Shown: positions 37,859-47,602, counted from the stretch's first letter. The stretch: DNA of 64,000 bases from Acinetobacter sp. ANC 4204 (GCF_002135205.1 NZ_NEFZ01000006.1:124001-188000), one strand, 5' to 3'. Made by a program: numbers and translations. The notes: generated from the letters alone by a model not told the origin.

Positions 37859-40096
37859 ATGGCCTTCATCAAAACACGTAAAAAGCTGGTTTCTTCAGCA
37901 ATCGCTTCAACACTTTCAGTGATTGCAGTCAATGCTGTTGCACAAGATCAAGTTACGCAACTAGAAACAATTCACACGGAAGCGGCAGCAGAACAAAGTT
38001 TGAAAGTCGATAAATCTGCAAACAGCAAATTTGTTGCTCCTCTACTGGATACTCCAAAGTCTGTTGCTGTTATTTCTAAACAGTTGATTGAAGACACTCA
38101 AGTTACAACGTTAAGCGATGCTTTACGTACCGTACCAGGTATTACCCTCGGTGCTGGTGAAGGCGGAAACCCAAATGGAGATCGTCCATTTATCCGTGGT
38201 TATAGCTCTGAAAGCTCAATTTATGTGGATGGTATTCGTAATTCAACTTCTCAAAACCGTGAAATGTTTGCAGTAGAGCAAGTTGAAGTAACGAAAGGTT
38301 CTGCATCTACTATGGGTGGTGCAGGTTCAGTTGGCGGAAGTGTCAACATGATTTCTAAAGTGGCTAAAAAAGGCGACTCTCTAGAAGGTTCTGTTGGTGC
38401 GGGAACGGATAACTACCAGCGTATCACGCTAGATGGTAACAAAGACTTCGGCAATGGTATTGCAGCTCGTGTTGCAGTGATGGGACACCATAACGAGAAA
38501 GCAGGCCAAAAAGATGGAGCTGAATATGCTCGTGTTGGTATTGCACCAAGTATTACATTTGGTTTAGATAGCGATACGCGTGCAACCTTAAGTTATTATT
38601 ATTTAAAATCTGATGATACCCCTGATTCAGGTGTACCTTATTGGAATTCGTCAAATAATACAGCAACAGGTAAACCTTTAAATGTTAAACAAGGTATTTA
38701 CTATGGCTGGAAAGATCGTGATTTTCAAAAACAAGAGAATCAAATTGGCACAATTAAGTTAGAACATGATCTGACTGAAAACCTTACGATTAGCAATACA
38801 GCAATGTATACCAAGTCCAAAAATAACTATATTTGGACTCAACCAGATGATTCTAAAAAAAATATAGCAAATGGTAGTATTGCTCGTCGTGCAAATGGAC
38901 GTATTACAGATACCAATGGTTTCACAGATCAATTAAGCCTAAATGGTAAATTCAATACTGGAACAATCAAACACAGTTTCAACACAGGGGTGGAATACAG
39001 CGAGCTTAAATCTGACAAAGGTAATTACCAAATTAAAGATTTAGGAACAACCACAACTACTCTGCCTGGTGCAGCAGCAACACATAATTTAAATGCGAGC
39101 GGTGGTTGTAATGGGCTGATTGGTGCAGCATCAAACTATTGGTGTACAGATGCATACAATCCTAATTCAAGTGATCCTTGGTTAGGTAGCTATTCTGCTA
39201 ATAAAGCAGTAACGACTTCAACAGCAAAATCAACTGGTATTTATTTACTTGATAACATTGAATTTACGCCTAAATGGTTACTAGATATTGGGCTTCGTTG
39301 GGACAAATTTGATACCGAATTAAAAACAAATGCAACAGGCGTAAGCATTGAAAATAATACTGACTTCTTTAGTTATCAAGCAGGTCTAACATACAAGCCA
39401 ACTGAAAACAGCAGTATCTATGCAAGTTTTGCAACTTCCGCAAATCCTGTTGGTATTGATGCAGGGGATGGCTCTGAGACATCTCTTAGTGCAACAACGA
39501 AAGACCTAGAGCCTGAAGAAGCTCGAACGTACGAAATTGGTACAAAATGGGATGTACTCAACAATCGCTTAAATTTAAGTGCTGCAATATTCCGTACTGA
39601 AAAGCAAAATACGCGTATTTTATTAGATGCGACTACTTATACCAATGCAGGATCAAGCAAAGTTGATGGTATTGAGTTAGGTGCTAATGGTAAAATTACT
39701 GACAAATGGGCTGTTAGTGCAGGCTACACCTATTTAGATAGTGAGTTAACAAAGGCTGCGTATAATGCAACGGCGAACGAAGGGAAACAACTTCAAAACG
39801 TTCCTGAAAATAGTGCAACTCTTTGGACCACCTATCAAGTTATGCCTCAGTTAACTTTAGGTGCTGGCGCAATCGCTATGGACAAAGTCTTTGGTGATGC
39901 TGCAAATACCAAATGGGTTCCAGGCTATGTACGCTACGATGCTATGGCACGTTATAATGTAAATAAAAATGTTAATTTACAATTAAACGTAAATAACCTT
40001 TCAGATAAACGTTATTTCACTAAAGCGTATGCTTCTCACTATGCAACTGAAGCTGAAGGTCGCAATGCAGTATTGTCTGTGAACTTCAAATACTAA
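37859..40096 (+). CDS. piuA: TonB-dependent catecholate siderophore receptor PiuA/Fiu-like
   Basis: The 745-residue product has a Sec signal (cleavage near AVAQ at 26-29), a plug domain with PLLDTPKSVAVISKQ, LRTVPGITLGAGEGG, FIRGYSSESSIYVDGIR and VEQVEVTKGSAS, and a 22-strand-type barrel ending in LSVNFKY. The GEGGNPNGDRPFIRG segment is what I remember of Acinetobacter PiuA. Receptors of this group take up ferric catecholates and, in A. baumannii and P. aeruginosa, siderophore-conjugated cephalosporins. A Fur box candidate precedes it. A terminator separates it from the PKHD dioxygenase gene downstream. Confidence 0.88.
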   Translation: MAFIKTRKKLVSSAIASTLSVIAVNAVAQDQVTQLETIHTEAAAEQSLKVDKSANSKFVAPLLDTPKSVAVISKQLIEDTQVTTLSDALRTVPGITLGAGEGGNPNGDRPFIRGYSSESSIYVDGIRNSTSQNREMFAVEQVEVTKGSASTMGGAGSVGGSVNMISKVAKKGDSLEGSVGAGTDNYQRITLDGNKDFGNGIAARVAVMGHHNEKAGQKDGAEYARVGIAPSITFGLDSDTRATLSYYYLKSDDTPDSGVPYWNSSNNTATGKPLNVKQGIYYGWKDRDFQKQENQIGTIKLEHDLTENLTISNTAMYTKSKNNYIWTQPDDSKKNIANGSIARRANGRITDTNGFTDQLSLNGKFNTGTIKHSFNTGVEYSELKSDKGNYQIKDLGTTTTTLPGAAATHNLNASGGCNGLIGAASNYWCTDAYNPNSSDPWLGSYSANKAVTTSTAKSTGIYLLDNIEFTPKWLLDIGLRWDKFDTELKTNATGVSIENNTDFFSYQAGLTYKPTENSSIYASFATSANPVGIDAGDGSETSLSATTKDLEPEEARTYEIGTKWDVLNNRLNLSAAIFRTEKQNTRILLDATTYTNAGSSKVDGIELGANGKITDKWAVSAGYTYLDSELTKAAYNATANEGKQLQNVPENSATLWTTYQVMPQLTLGAGAIAMDKVFGDAANTKWVPGYVRYDAMARYNVNKNVNLQLNVNNLSDKRYFTKAYASHYATEAEGRNAVLSVNFKY

Positions 40097-40137
40097 GTGA
40101 ACCGACTGAATCTCATGCATTCATGATCGAATTATAT

Positions 40138-40166
40138 AAAAATAGCCTCTCTTTGAGGCTATTTTT
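40138..40166 (+). terminator. Intrinsic terminator between piuA and piuC
   Basis: AAAAATAGCCTC pairs perfectly with GAGGCTATTTTT around a 5-base loop; T-run follows. It stands 42 bases past the receptor stop and 50 bases before the dioxygenase start. Confidence 0.92.
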
Positions 40167-40215
40167 ATATATGTTTAAATATTAAAGATGTTTTTCCTTT
40201 TCAGCAGGCCGTATT

Positions 40216-40899
40216 GTGATCCACCATATTCCCCATGTGTTAAGCAAAGAACAAGTACAATACTTTCGCCATGAAATGGCAAAAGTCGAGTGGATTGATG
40301 GTAAAAAAACCACAGGATCGCTCTCAAAAAATGTAAAACAAAACCAACAACTCCCTGAAGATCACCCTCTCACTCAACACTTAGGCAATATCATTCTAGA
40401 AGCACTCGGAAAGCATCCATTATTTCTATCCGCCGCCCTACCCTTAGATATTTTGCCACCTTATTTTAATCGCTATGAACAGGGGGAAACCTTTGGCTTC
40501 CATGTCGATAATGCCATTCGTTGGATTGCTGGAAGCAAAGATCGGATTCGTACCGATTTATCCTGTACTGTTTTTTTGAGTGAGCCTGACGAATATGAAG
40601 GCGGAGATTTGGTCGTAGAAGATACTTATGGTTATCATGAAGTAAAACTACCTGCTGGAGATATGATTCTATATCCATCGACTAGCGTACACGAAGTCAC
40701 CCCTGTAACTCAGGGTTGCCGCGTGGCTTCATTCTTTTGGGTTCAAAGTATGATTCGTGATGATGCTGATCGTCATATCTTGTTTAATCTTGACCAAACT
40801 ATCCAAAACCTACGTGTGCAACTGAGCGACCAACATGAAGAGGTGGTAAAGCTCACTAGCCTGTATCATAATCTGATGCGAAAATGGGCTGAGCTTTAA
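40216..40899 (+). CDS. piuC: PKHD-type Fe(II)/2-oxoglutarate dioxygenase, PiuC/YbiX-like
   Basis: The 227-residue product begins at a GTG (40216) with a CAGG ribosome site. The Fe(II) triad is visible: His96 and Asp98 in FGFHVDNA and His159 in TSVHEVTP, with Arg169 as the 2-oxoglutarate anchor (GCRVASFFW). The family (YbiX/PiuC) sits beside Fiu/PiuA receptors in Enterobacteria and Pseudomonas. Its substrate is unknown. In the present case a terminator separates it from piuA, so it needs readthrough or its own promoter. A second, similar copy is at 43724. Confidence 0.88.
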   Translation: MIHHIPHVLSKEQVQYFRHEMAKVEWIDGKKTTGSLSKNVKQNQQLPEDHPLTQHLGNIILEALGKHPLFLSAALPLDILPPYFNRYEQGETFGFHVDNAIRWIAGSKDRIRTDLSCTVFLSEPDEYEGGDLVVEDTYGYHEVKLPAGDMILYPSTSVHEVTPVTQGCRVASFFWVQSMIRDDADRHILFNLDQTIQNLRVQLSDQHEEVVKLTSLYHNLMRKWAEL

Positions 40900-41141
40900 G
40901 TAAAACTAATAGAATTAGTCCATTTTGAAGCATGGATTGACTATGCTTCAATGGAAGCCATACACTTTTCATATAATTATAAGATATTGGTTTAACTATA
41001 TTTTTACCATTTGTTTTAATTCACCATTATATTTAGTTTACTTTTCACCAATCATTATTGTTTTCCTTAATTAATAAAGATTTATTAAACATTATTTCCA
41101 TACATACAAGTGAATTTTTCAGCCTAAAAACCATTGTTAAC
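40900..41141. other. Intergenic region upstream of receptor 3
   Basis: Together with the Fur-box area this gap is about 375 bases, AT-rich, with poly-T stretches. No terminator of the first dioxygenase gene was recognised and no small gene was seen. Confidence 0.5.
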
Positions 41142-41160
41142 GATAATTATTATCAATAGA
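41142..41160 (+). promoter_or_regulatory. Candidate Fur box upstream of receptor 3
   Basis: By eye the stretch beginning GATAATTATTATCA matches the 19-base Fur consensus at 14 positions. It ends 115 bases before the chosen start codon. Confidence 0.62.
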
Positions 41161-41274
41161 ATTCGCAACCACAGTTACATAGCTTAACAATACCTCCATG
41201 ATTACTGCACTTTATGGTTCGACCCGAACTGAGCAGTGATGGAACTCTGTCGTATATTATTTGGGACACCGACA

Positions 41275-43599
41275 ATGGCAAAAATCAAAAGCCGTAAACA
41301 TAACCGTACTGCACAATTTGTTGCATTAGCAGCTTCTCTCCCACTGATGGCACATGCAGCAACGCCAACAAAAGATGATTCAACTGTGCTACCTACCATT
41401 ACAGTGAAGTCGGAAGTCGAAAGTAAATACAAAACAGACAAAGTTAGTTCTGCAAAATACACCCAACCTTTAGTTGATACACCACAAACGATTTCTGTAA
41501 TTAAAAAAGAATTACTCAAAGAACAAGGTGCAACATCTCTAACTGAAGCATTACGTAATACACCAGGAATTACGTTACAACTTGGGGAAAATGGTAATAC
41601 CAGTGCAGGCGATTCTTTTCAAATGCGTGGATTCGACACCAAAAACTCAATTTATGTCGATGGCATTCGTGATATTGGCGCCGTGAGCCGTGATATCTAT
41701 AATCTTGAGCAAATTGAAGTCGTTAAAGGACCATCAGGGGCAGAAGCTGGTCGTGGTGGTGCGGGTGGATATATTAATCTCGTCAGCAAATTACCGCATT
41801 TAGAAAACAACCAAGAAGTTTCTGCAACTTACAATACAGCAGAACATGCACGTCTTACTGCAGACATCAACCAAGCCCTTTCTGAAGGGTCTGCACTTCG
41901 TCTAAATGTAATGGGTCAGCAAGGCGGAGTAGATGGTCGTGACTATGTAGAAAATAATGGTTATGCCATCGCTCCATCTATTGCCTTTGGCTTAGATAGC
42001 GATACACGTTTTTATTTATATTCACAGCATATAGTACAAAACAATATCCCAGATGGTGGTATTCCAACCATTGGCATGGACGGCTTTTACTACAACAACA
42101 CGGATACAAAACTAACCCAAGCTCAAAGAGACATCATCAATACTGCTGTGAATGCAGCAGAACCTGTTGATCGTGAGAACTTCTACGGTAGCGTTAATGA
42201 TTATGAAGACGTTGAAGCCCACATGTTTACAGCCAAAGTTGAAAGTGATCTAAGCAAAGGTGTGAAACTCACCAATATTTCAAGATTTGGTAAAACTGAA
42301 ATGAATCGCGTCTTAACGGGAGTGAATGCTTTAGTCATTAGCAATCTTGCAACACCTAAAGATCCAGACTCATGGTCTGTAGCTCGAACTCGCCAAGGGG
42401 TCGATCAAGAAAATAAGATTTTGACCAACCAAACTACACTCAACATCAACACTCAAACGGGTGCGATTGAACATGACATCGTTGCTGGTTTAGAGCTCTT
42501 ACGCGAAGAACAATACAATAAAACATTAAGCACACAAACCCCAGGGAAAGCTGCTCCAAGCATTACATCTGCAAGTTTATACACACCTAACCCTTATCAA
42601 AATTTACCAGACCTCGTCTACACGGGGGCATATGCCAATGGCCAAACAGATACTGTCGCGGCCTATTTATTTGATACTTTAAAATTTGGCGAACGTTTCC
42701 AGCTTAATGGTGGGGTCCGTGTCGATTATTACGACACCCAATCCGATGCTTTAACCGTCACGACGAATTCTTCTACTTTAGCCGTGACCCGCACACCAAG
42801 CCAGTTGAGTACGCATGGTACACTGGTCAGTTGGAAACTCGGTTCTGTGTTTAAACCAACCCCTGCAAGTAGTGTGTATGCTTCTTATGCGAAATCATTG
42901 ACACCACCAGGTACGGCATTCGTTCTCAACAATAGTGCCAGCTCAGCCGCAAATGCTGCGAATGATCCAACTGTTAAGCCACAGGAAACCCATCATTATG
43001 AAATTGGGACAAAATGGACATTCAATGAAGACAAACTCATTTTAACTGCTGCGGCTTACCATACAGAAAATGAAAACCAAATTACTCAAGATCCGATTAG
43101 CTTACTGTACATTCCTGAAGGAAAAACAACAGTTAAAGGTTTAGAGTTAGGTGCTGTTGGTCAATTGACACGTGCGTGGAATGTCTCAGCAGGTGTTGCC
43201 TTTATGGACACAGAACAAGAGAACCAGCAAACCTATAATGCAACGACTAAAGTGTGGACTGAAAATGATTCAGTTCGCTGGTCGCCTGACTGGACTGCAA
43301 CGTTGTGGACGACTTATAGCGTAGCTGGTTTTAGAGCGGGTCTTGGAGCGCGTTATGTAGATGAACAAAAGCGTGCAATTAGCACAGGTTCAACCGCAAC
43401 AACAACCATGCCTGTTATTCCAAGTTATGTCGTATTTGATGCCTTACTAGGTTATACCTTTAATGAACATGCCTCATTAAATCTAAACATCTACAATCTT
43501 GCAGATAAAGATTACATTAGTACGCTTAATAATAGCGGTGCACGATTAGTAATGGGACAACCACGCTCTGCGGCACTGACCTTTAACTATAAGTTCTAA
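41275..43599 (+). CDS. TonB-dependent siderophore receptor, Fiu-like (second PiuA-type)
   Basis: The ATG at 41275 (GGGA nine bases upstream) gives 774 residues with a Sec signal ending near AHAATP. The plug has PLVDTPQTISVIKKELLKEQGA, LRNTPGITLQLGENG, QMRGFDTKNSIYVDGIR and LEQIEVVKGPSGAEAGRG; the barrel ends LTFNYKF. It is clearly related to the product of 37859 (same plug layout) but diverged, so this is an old paralogue rather than a recent duplicate. Catecholate specificity is inferred from the Fiu/PiuA resemblance. A terminator and then a second PKHD dioxygenase gene follow. Confidence 0.9.
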   Translation: MAKIKSRKHNRTAQFVALAASLPLMAHAATPTKDDSTVLPTITVKSEVESKYKTDKVSSAKYTQPLVDTPQTISVIKKELLKEQGATSLTEALRNTPGITLQLGENGNTSAGDSFQMRGFDTKNSIYVDGIRDIGAVSRDIYNLEQIEVVKGPSGAEAGRGGAGGYINLVSKLPHLENNQEVSATYNTAEHARLTADINQALSEGSALRLNVMGQQGGVDGRDYVENNGYAIAPSIAFGLDSDTRFYLYSQHIVQNNIPDGGIPTIGMDGFYYNNTDTKLTQAQRDIINTAVNAAEPVDRENFYGSVNDYEDVEAHMFTAKVESDLSKGVKLTNISRFGKTEMNRVLTGVNALVISNLATPKDPDSWSVARTRQGVDQENKILTNQTTLNINTQTGAIEHDIVAGLELLREEQYNKTLSTQTPGKAAPSITSASLYTPNPYQNLPDLVYTGAYANGQTDTVAAYLFDTLKFGERFQLNGGVRVDYYDTQSDALTVTTNSSTLAVTRTPSQLSTHGTLVSWKLGSVFKPTPASSVYASYAKSLTPPGTAFVLNNSASSAANAANDPTVKPQETHHYEIGTKWTFNEDKLILTAAAYHTENENQITQDPISLLYIPEGKTTVKGLELGAVGQLTRAWNVSAGVAFMDTEQENQQTYNATTKVWTENDSVRWSPDWTATLWTTYSVAGFRAGLGARYVDEQKRAISTGSTATTTMPVIPSYVVFDALLGYTFNEHASLNLNIYNLADKDYISTLNNSGARLVMGQPRSAALTFNYKF

Positions 43600-43631
43600 G
43601 AACCAAACTAAAACGCGTTTAGACCTCAAAC

Positions 43632-43665
43632 AAATGTAGTGTATTATCCCAATACACTACATTTT
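43632..43665 (+). terminator. Intrinsic terminator between receptor 3 and the second PKHD gene
   Basis: AAATGTAGTGTATT pairs with AATACACTACATTT (14 bases) around a 5-base loop, then a T-run. It repeats the arrangement seen at 40138. Confidence 0.9.
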
Positions 43666-43723
43666 TACATTCAAATCTATCTTAGCCCATGGCCAGCTTG
43701 TCCCAAGGGGAGCCTAAAACGAT

Positions 43724-44407
43724 ATGATGCTACATATTCCAGCTGTGTTAACCAAACAACAAGTAGCGCAAATTCGACACCAACTGGATCATAGCCATGC
43801 ATGGGTTTCAGGACAGGATAGCGCAGGTGCACAAGCACAAAAAATTAAAAGTAACTTACAAATTGATGTACATAGTGCAATTTATCAAACACTTCACCCT
43901 ATACTTTCACAAGCCATCCAACAAAACACTTTAATTCGATCTGCAACTTTGGCAAAACATGTATTAACCCCGATGTTTAATTGCTATCAATCCCTTGGCG
44001 CATACGGCAACCACGTGGATAGTGCAATACAGTTTAGCTCGGATGCAGGACAAGCAATTCGTACCGATGTTTCCATCACCGTTTTTCTGTCAGAACCGCA
44101 TGAATACGAAGGCGGTGAATTAATCATTGAAGATCATTATGGTAGCCATGAAGTCAAACTCGACGCAGGCGATGCGATTATTTACCCTGCAACCAGTCTA
44201 CATCGTGTTGAACCCGTGACCCAAGGGAAACGGATTGCTTCATTTACGTGGATGCAAAGTATGGTCAAAGATGATTGGCAACGCAGTATGCTATTTAACT
44301 TGGACATGACCATCTTAAAACTACGCCAACAGCTCGGGGACAGTGAAGAAGTGCTGAATCTCACTCACCATTATCATAATTTATTACGTCAATGGGCTGA
44401 CTTATGA
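43724..44407 (+). CDS. PKHD-type Fe(II)/2-oxoglutarate dioxygenase, second copy
   Basis: The 227-residue product (first two codons both ATG) keeps the iron triad: His97/Asp99 in YGNHVDSA and His160 in TSLHRVEP, with Arg170 in GKRIASFTW. The EYEGGELIIED and HEVKLDAGDAIIYP segments match the copy at 40216. N-terminal regions differ more. It follows a terminator after its receptor, like the first copy. Its stop overlaps the start of the FMN oxidase gene (ATGA), which implies translational coupling. Confidence 0.88.
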   Translation: MMLHIPAVLTKQQVAQIRHQLDHSHAWVSGQDSAGAQAQKIKSNLQIDVHSAIYQTLHPILSQAIQQNTLIRSATLAKHVLTPMFNCYQSLGAYGNHVDSAIQFSSDAGQAIRTDVSITVFLSEPHEYEGGELIIEDHYGSHEVKLDAGDAIIYPATSLHRVEPVTQGKRIASFTWMQSMVKDDWQRSMLFNLDMTILKLRQQLGDSEEVLNLTHHYHNLLRQWADL

Positions 44408-45510
44408 ACCCTGCACCAATCTTAGCACCACTCACCCAAATTCCTGCCTCCCTGCAAACCGTTGCAGACTATGAGCGCCAAGCAGAAAAACATCTGCCAG
44501 AAATGGTTTGGCACTATTTGCAAGGTGGTTCAATGGATGAGCTCAGTGTTCAGAATAACCTCGCTCAATTCCAAAACCTGCACTTAATACCACGCATGTT
44601 AAGAGATCTCACTCACGGCAATACGAGCTGTGAAATCTTAGGACAAAGCTTTCCACATCCTATTTTTGTTGCACCGATTGGTCATCAACAGCAGTTTCAT
44701 CCTGACGCAGAAGCTGCAACCGCGTTGGCGGCTGAAGTACTCGGCAGTAATATGATTTTGAGTACTTTTACCAATACCGATATGCGCACATTTAAATCAG
44801 AGAATCCCTACAAATGGTTTCAACTGTACTGGCAAGGTGACCGCGATAAATCTTTGGCTTTGCTTAAACTCGCTGAGGGACAAAATTTCACCGCCATTGT
44901 CATCACTGTAGACTCACCACATACAGGGATTCGTGACCGTGAACGTCGTGCATTTTTTCACTTACCTGAAGGCATGCAACACCCACATACCCCTGCTCAT
45001 ATTCCGCTACCTGAACTGCAAGAAGGTGATCATCCCGTGTTTAATGGCCTAATGAAAATTGCCCCTACATGGGAAGATATCGCGTGGATAGTTCAACAGA
45101 CTGATTTACCCATTCTGTTAAAAGGCATCGTCAGTCCACTCGATGCGCAACTGGCCATTCAACACGGCGTACAAGGCCTGATTGTCTCCAACCACGGTGG
45201 TCGCGTTTTAGATACCTGCATTCCCCCATTGAAAGCCTTGCAGCTCATCAAAAAGACCGTACCTAGTGACTTCCCGCTTTTATATGATGGAGGTATTCGT
45301 CGCGGTTCAGATGTATTTAAGGCGATTGCCTTAGGTGCTTCCGCAGTTTTAGTTGGGCGACCGTGTATTTATGGTCTGGCCACCGCAGGTGCTTTAGGCG
45401 TTGCCCACGTGCTTAAAATCTTAAAAGAAGAGTTTGAAATCACCATGGCTTTGATGGGCACTGCAACTCTTGCAGATATACAGACAGATATGGTTATAGA
45501 GTTTTCATAA
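44404..45510 (+). CDS. FMN-dependent alpha-hydroxy-acid oxidase/dehydrogenase
   Basis: The 368-residue product is of the glycolate oxidase/lactate dehydrogenase family. Recognised elements are YLQGGSMDELSVQNN near residues 38-52, KWFQLYWQGD, the lysine of LLKGIV (240), the base His264 in SNHGGRVLD (family consensus SNHGGRQLD, so Gln is replaced by Val) and the FMN phosphate site YDGGIRRGSDVFKA and LVGRP. No signal peptide or membrane segment, so it is cytosolic. It overlaps the preceding dioxygenase gene by 4 bases. The substrate is a 2-hydroxy acid, identity unknown. Confidence 0.88.
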   Translation: MNPAPILAPLTQIPASLQTVADYERQAEKHLPEMVWHYLQGGSMDELSVQNNLAQFQNLHLIPRMLRDLTHGNTSCEILGQSFPHPIFVAPIGHQQQFHPDAEAATALAAEVLGSNMILSTFTNTDMRTFKSENPYKWFQLYWQGDRDKSLALLKLAEGQNFTAIVITVDSPHTGIRDRERRAFFHLPEGMQHPHTPAHIPLPELQEGDHPVFNGLMKIAPTWEDIAWIVQQTDLPILLKGIVSPLDAQLAIQHGVQGLIVSNHGGRVLDTCIPPLKALQLIKKTVPSDFPLLYDGGIRRGSDVFKAIALGASAVLVGRPCIYGLATAGALGVAHVLKILKEEFEITMALMGTATLADIQTDMVIEFS

Positions 45511-45514
45511 CCCT

Positions 45515-45556
45515 CTATAAATAGCGAATGAAATGAATCAAATTCGTTATTTATAG
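45515..45556 (+). terminator. Hairpin downstream of the FMN oxidase gene
   Basis: CTATAAATAGCGAAT pairs with ATTCGTTATTTATAG (one mismatch) around a 12-base loop, without a T-run. It may be a 3'-end stabiliser. Confidence 0.45.
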
Positions 45557-45588
45557 AAAAATATCAAACACATTGAAAACATATGCGG

Positions 45589-45630
45589 AAATATTTCCCC
45601 TATAGCGCCCAATAGCGGGAAATATTTTTT
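45589..45630 (+). terminator. Intrinsic terminator of the iron block
   Basis: AAATATTTCCC and CTAT pair with ATAG and GGGAAATATTT (one unpaired C) around an 8-base loop; T-run follows. It separates the iron genes from leuA. Confidence 0.85.
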
Positions 45631-45867
45631 CAGATACGACTAAAAGCCATAAAAAAAGAAAAATCTTTTCGACTTAACTGCATTAAACTCTTCAATATAA
45701 GCTTACAAGGTTACTCACGGTAAATCTAAGTCGTATCAAACATTTATGTTTACGCACTCCCTGAAGACTCCCTTGTAAATAGAGCACATAGACACAATCT
45801 ATATAAATAGTAGGTTGCTTTTTCTTACCCACTCAAATGCAACCCATACTATGTAAGGAGTTACCTC
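45631..45867. other. Leader region upstream of leuA
   Basis: 237 bases with no certain gene. A 10-codon frame at 45747 (MFTHSLKTPL) has only two leucine codons, so it is not a convincing leader peptide. A 6-base inverted repeat (GGTTGC at 45812 and GCAACC at 45839) lies before the leuA ribosome site. No other regulatory signal was recognised. Confidence 0.4.
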
Positions 45868-47565
45868 ATGATGTTAGCTGATCCAAGTAAAAAATATCGT
45901 CGCATGTACCAACGTGTTGACTTGCCAGACCGTCAATGGCCAAACAACGAAATTACAAAAGCGCCTATTTGGATGAGTACTGACCTACGTGATGGTAACC
46001 AAGCAATTTTTGAACCGATGGATATGGAACAAAAATTTAAAATGTTCCAAATGTTGGTCAAAATTGGTTTCAAACACATTGAGATCGGTTTCCCTTCTGC
46101 ATCTCAAATTGACTTTGACTTTACTCGCAAATTGATCGAAGAAAATCACATTCCAGACGATGTCTATATCGAAGTTTTGGTTCAAGCACGTGATCATTTG
46201 ATCCAACGTACTTTTGAATCTTTAGTCGGTGCAAAACGTGCAATTGTGCATATTTATAATTCAAACGCCCCAACCTTCCGTCAAAAAGTTTTAAATGTCG
46301 ATGTTGCTGGTGCGAAAAAATTAGCAGTTAATGCAGCGACCAAAGTTAAAGAATATGCAGCACAATATCCTGAAACGGAGTGGATATTCCAATACAGTCC
46401 AGAGTGTTTCTCTGCAACCGAATTAGACGTTGCAAAAGACGTGTGTGATGCAGTCACGGAAATTTGGGAAGCATCTCCAAGCAATAAAGTAATCTTAAAC
46501 TTACCTGCAACAGTTGAAGTTTCAACACCGAATGTTTATGCAGACCAAGTCGAATGGATGCACCGTAACATTGAACGTCGTGATGGTGTCATCATTTCGG
46601 TACACTGTCACAACGACCGCGGCTGTGGGATTGCGGCATCAGAATTGGCGATTATGGCCGGTGCAGACCGTGTCGAAGGTTGTGTGTTTGGTAATGGCGA
46701 ACGCACAGGTAATGTCGATGTTGCTGCAATTGCCTTGAACATGTATACCCAAGGCGTTACACCAAACTTAGATTTCTCAAATATTAATGAAATTATTGCA
46801 ACGGTAGAAGAATGTACAGGCTTGCCTGTTCACCCTCGCCACCCTTATGCAGGTGACTTGGTCTTCACAGCGTTCTCTGGTTCACACCAAGATGCCATCA
46901 AAAAAGGCTTCGAGTTCCAAAAGAACGAAGAAATTTGGGATATGCCGTACTTACCTATCGACCCGAAAGACTTGGGTCGCGACTATGATGCTGTAATCCG
47001 CGTCAACTCACAGTCAGGTAAAGGTGGTATTGCTTACTTGTTAGAAGCAAATTACAACGTGGTCTTGCCACGTCGTATCCAAATTGAATTCTCTCAAACC
47101 GTACAAAAACGTACCGATGAGGAAGGCACTGAAATTACCGCACAAGAAATTTGGAAATTGTTCAAAGAAACCTATGTGAACACCAAAGATACACATTATT
47201 CAACCAAAAACTACCGTTTATATGACAACAACGGCAAGCAAGTGGTTGAACTTGATGTTGAAGTAAATGGTGAAACGCAGCAATTACGTGGTGAAGGCAA
47301 CGGCCCGATTTCTGCAATGTTAGATGCTTTACAGTTACCAATTGATGTCTTGAGCTATGAAGAGCGTGGTATTAGTTCGGGTGCCAATGCAAAAGCACTG
47401 GCTTTGGTTGAATTACAAGTCAAAGGCACTGGCAAATCAGCCTTCGGTGCAGGTATTCACGACAACATTGTGACCTCATCTATCGAAGCGATTATTGCGT
47501 GTACCAACCGCTTAATTGATCAAGGTGTGTTAAGCACAGATCAAGTCATTGCTGCTGCGGTATAA
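45868..47565 (+). CDS. leuA: 2-isopropylmalate synthase
   Basis: The 565-residue enzyme makes 2-isopropylmalate, the first leucine step. It is the longer LeuA type. The TIM barrel has the catalytic [10 protein letters not shown] segment, [26 protein letters not shown] and [20 protein letters not shown]; the C-terminal allosteric LeuA domain covers roughly residues 430-565. The strong ribosome site TAAGGAG sits before the tandem ATG codons. Feedback by leucine is expected from the family. Confidence 0.96.
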   Translation: MMLADPSKKYRRMYQRVDLPDRQWPNNEITKAPIWMSTDLRDGNQAIFEPMDMEQKFKMFQMLVKIGFKHIEIGFPSASQIDFDFTRKLIEENHIPDDVYIEVLVQARDHLIQRTFESLVGAKRAIVHIYNSNAPTFRQKVLNVDVAGAKKLAVNAATKVKEYAAQYPETEWIFQYSPECFSATELDVAKDVCDAVTEIWEASPSNKVILNLPATVEVSTPNVYADQVEWMHRNIERRDGVIISVHCHNDRGCGIAASELAIMAGADRVEGCVFGNGERTGNVDVAAIALNMYTQGVTPNLDFSNINEIIATVEECTGLPVHPRHPYAGDLVFTAFSGSHQDAIKKGFEFQKNEEIWDMPYLPIDPKDLGRDYDAVIRVNSQSGKGGIAYLLEANYNVVLPRRIQIEFSQTVQKRTDEEGTEITAQEIWKLFKETYVNTKDTHYSTKNYRLYDNNGKQVVELDVEVNGETQQLRGEGNGPISAMLDALQLPIDVLSYEERGISSGANAKALALVELQVKGTGKSAFGAGIHDNIVTSSIEAIIACTNRLIDQGVLSTDQVIAAAV

Positions 47566-47602
47566 GTATTAGCAATAATAATTAGCACTAAAATGACTTT
47601 AG

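Noticed and set aside
45747..45779. Possible leucine leader peptide before leuA
   Set aside because: MFTHSLKTPL has only two leucine codons and no paired attenuator hairpins of the usual type.
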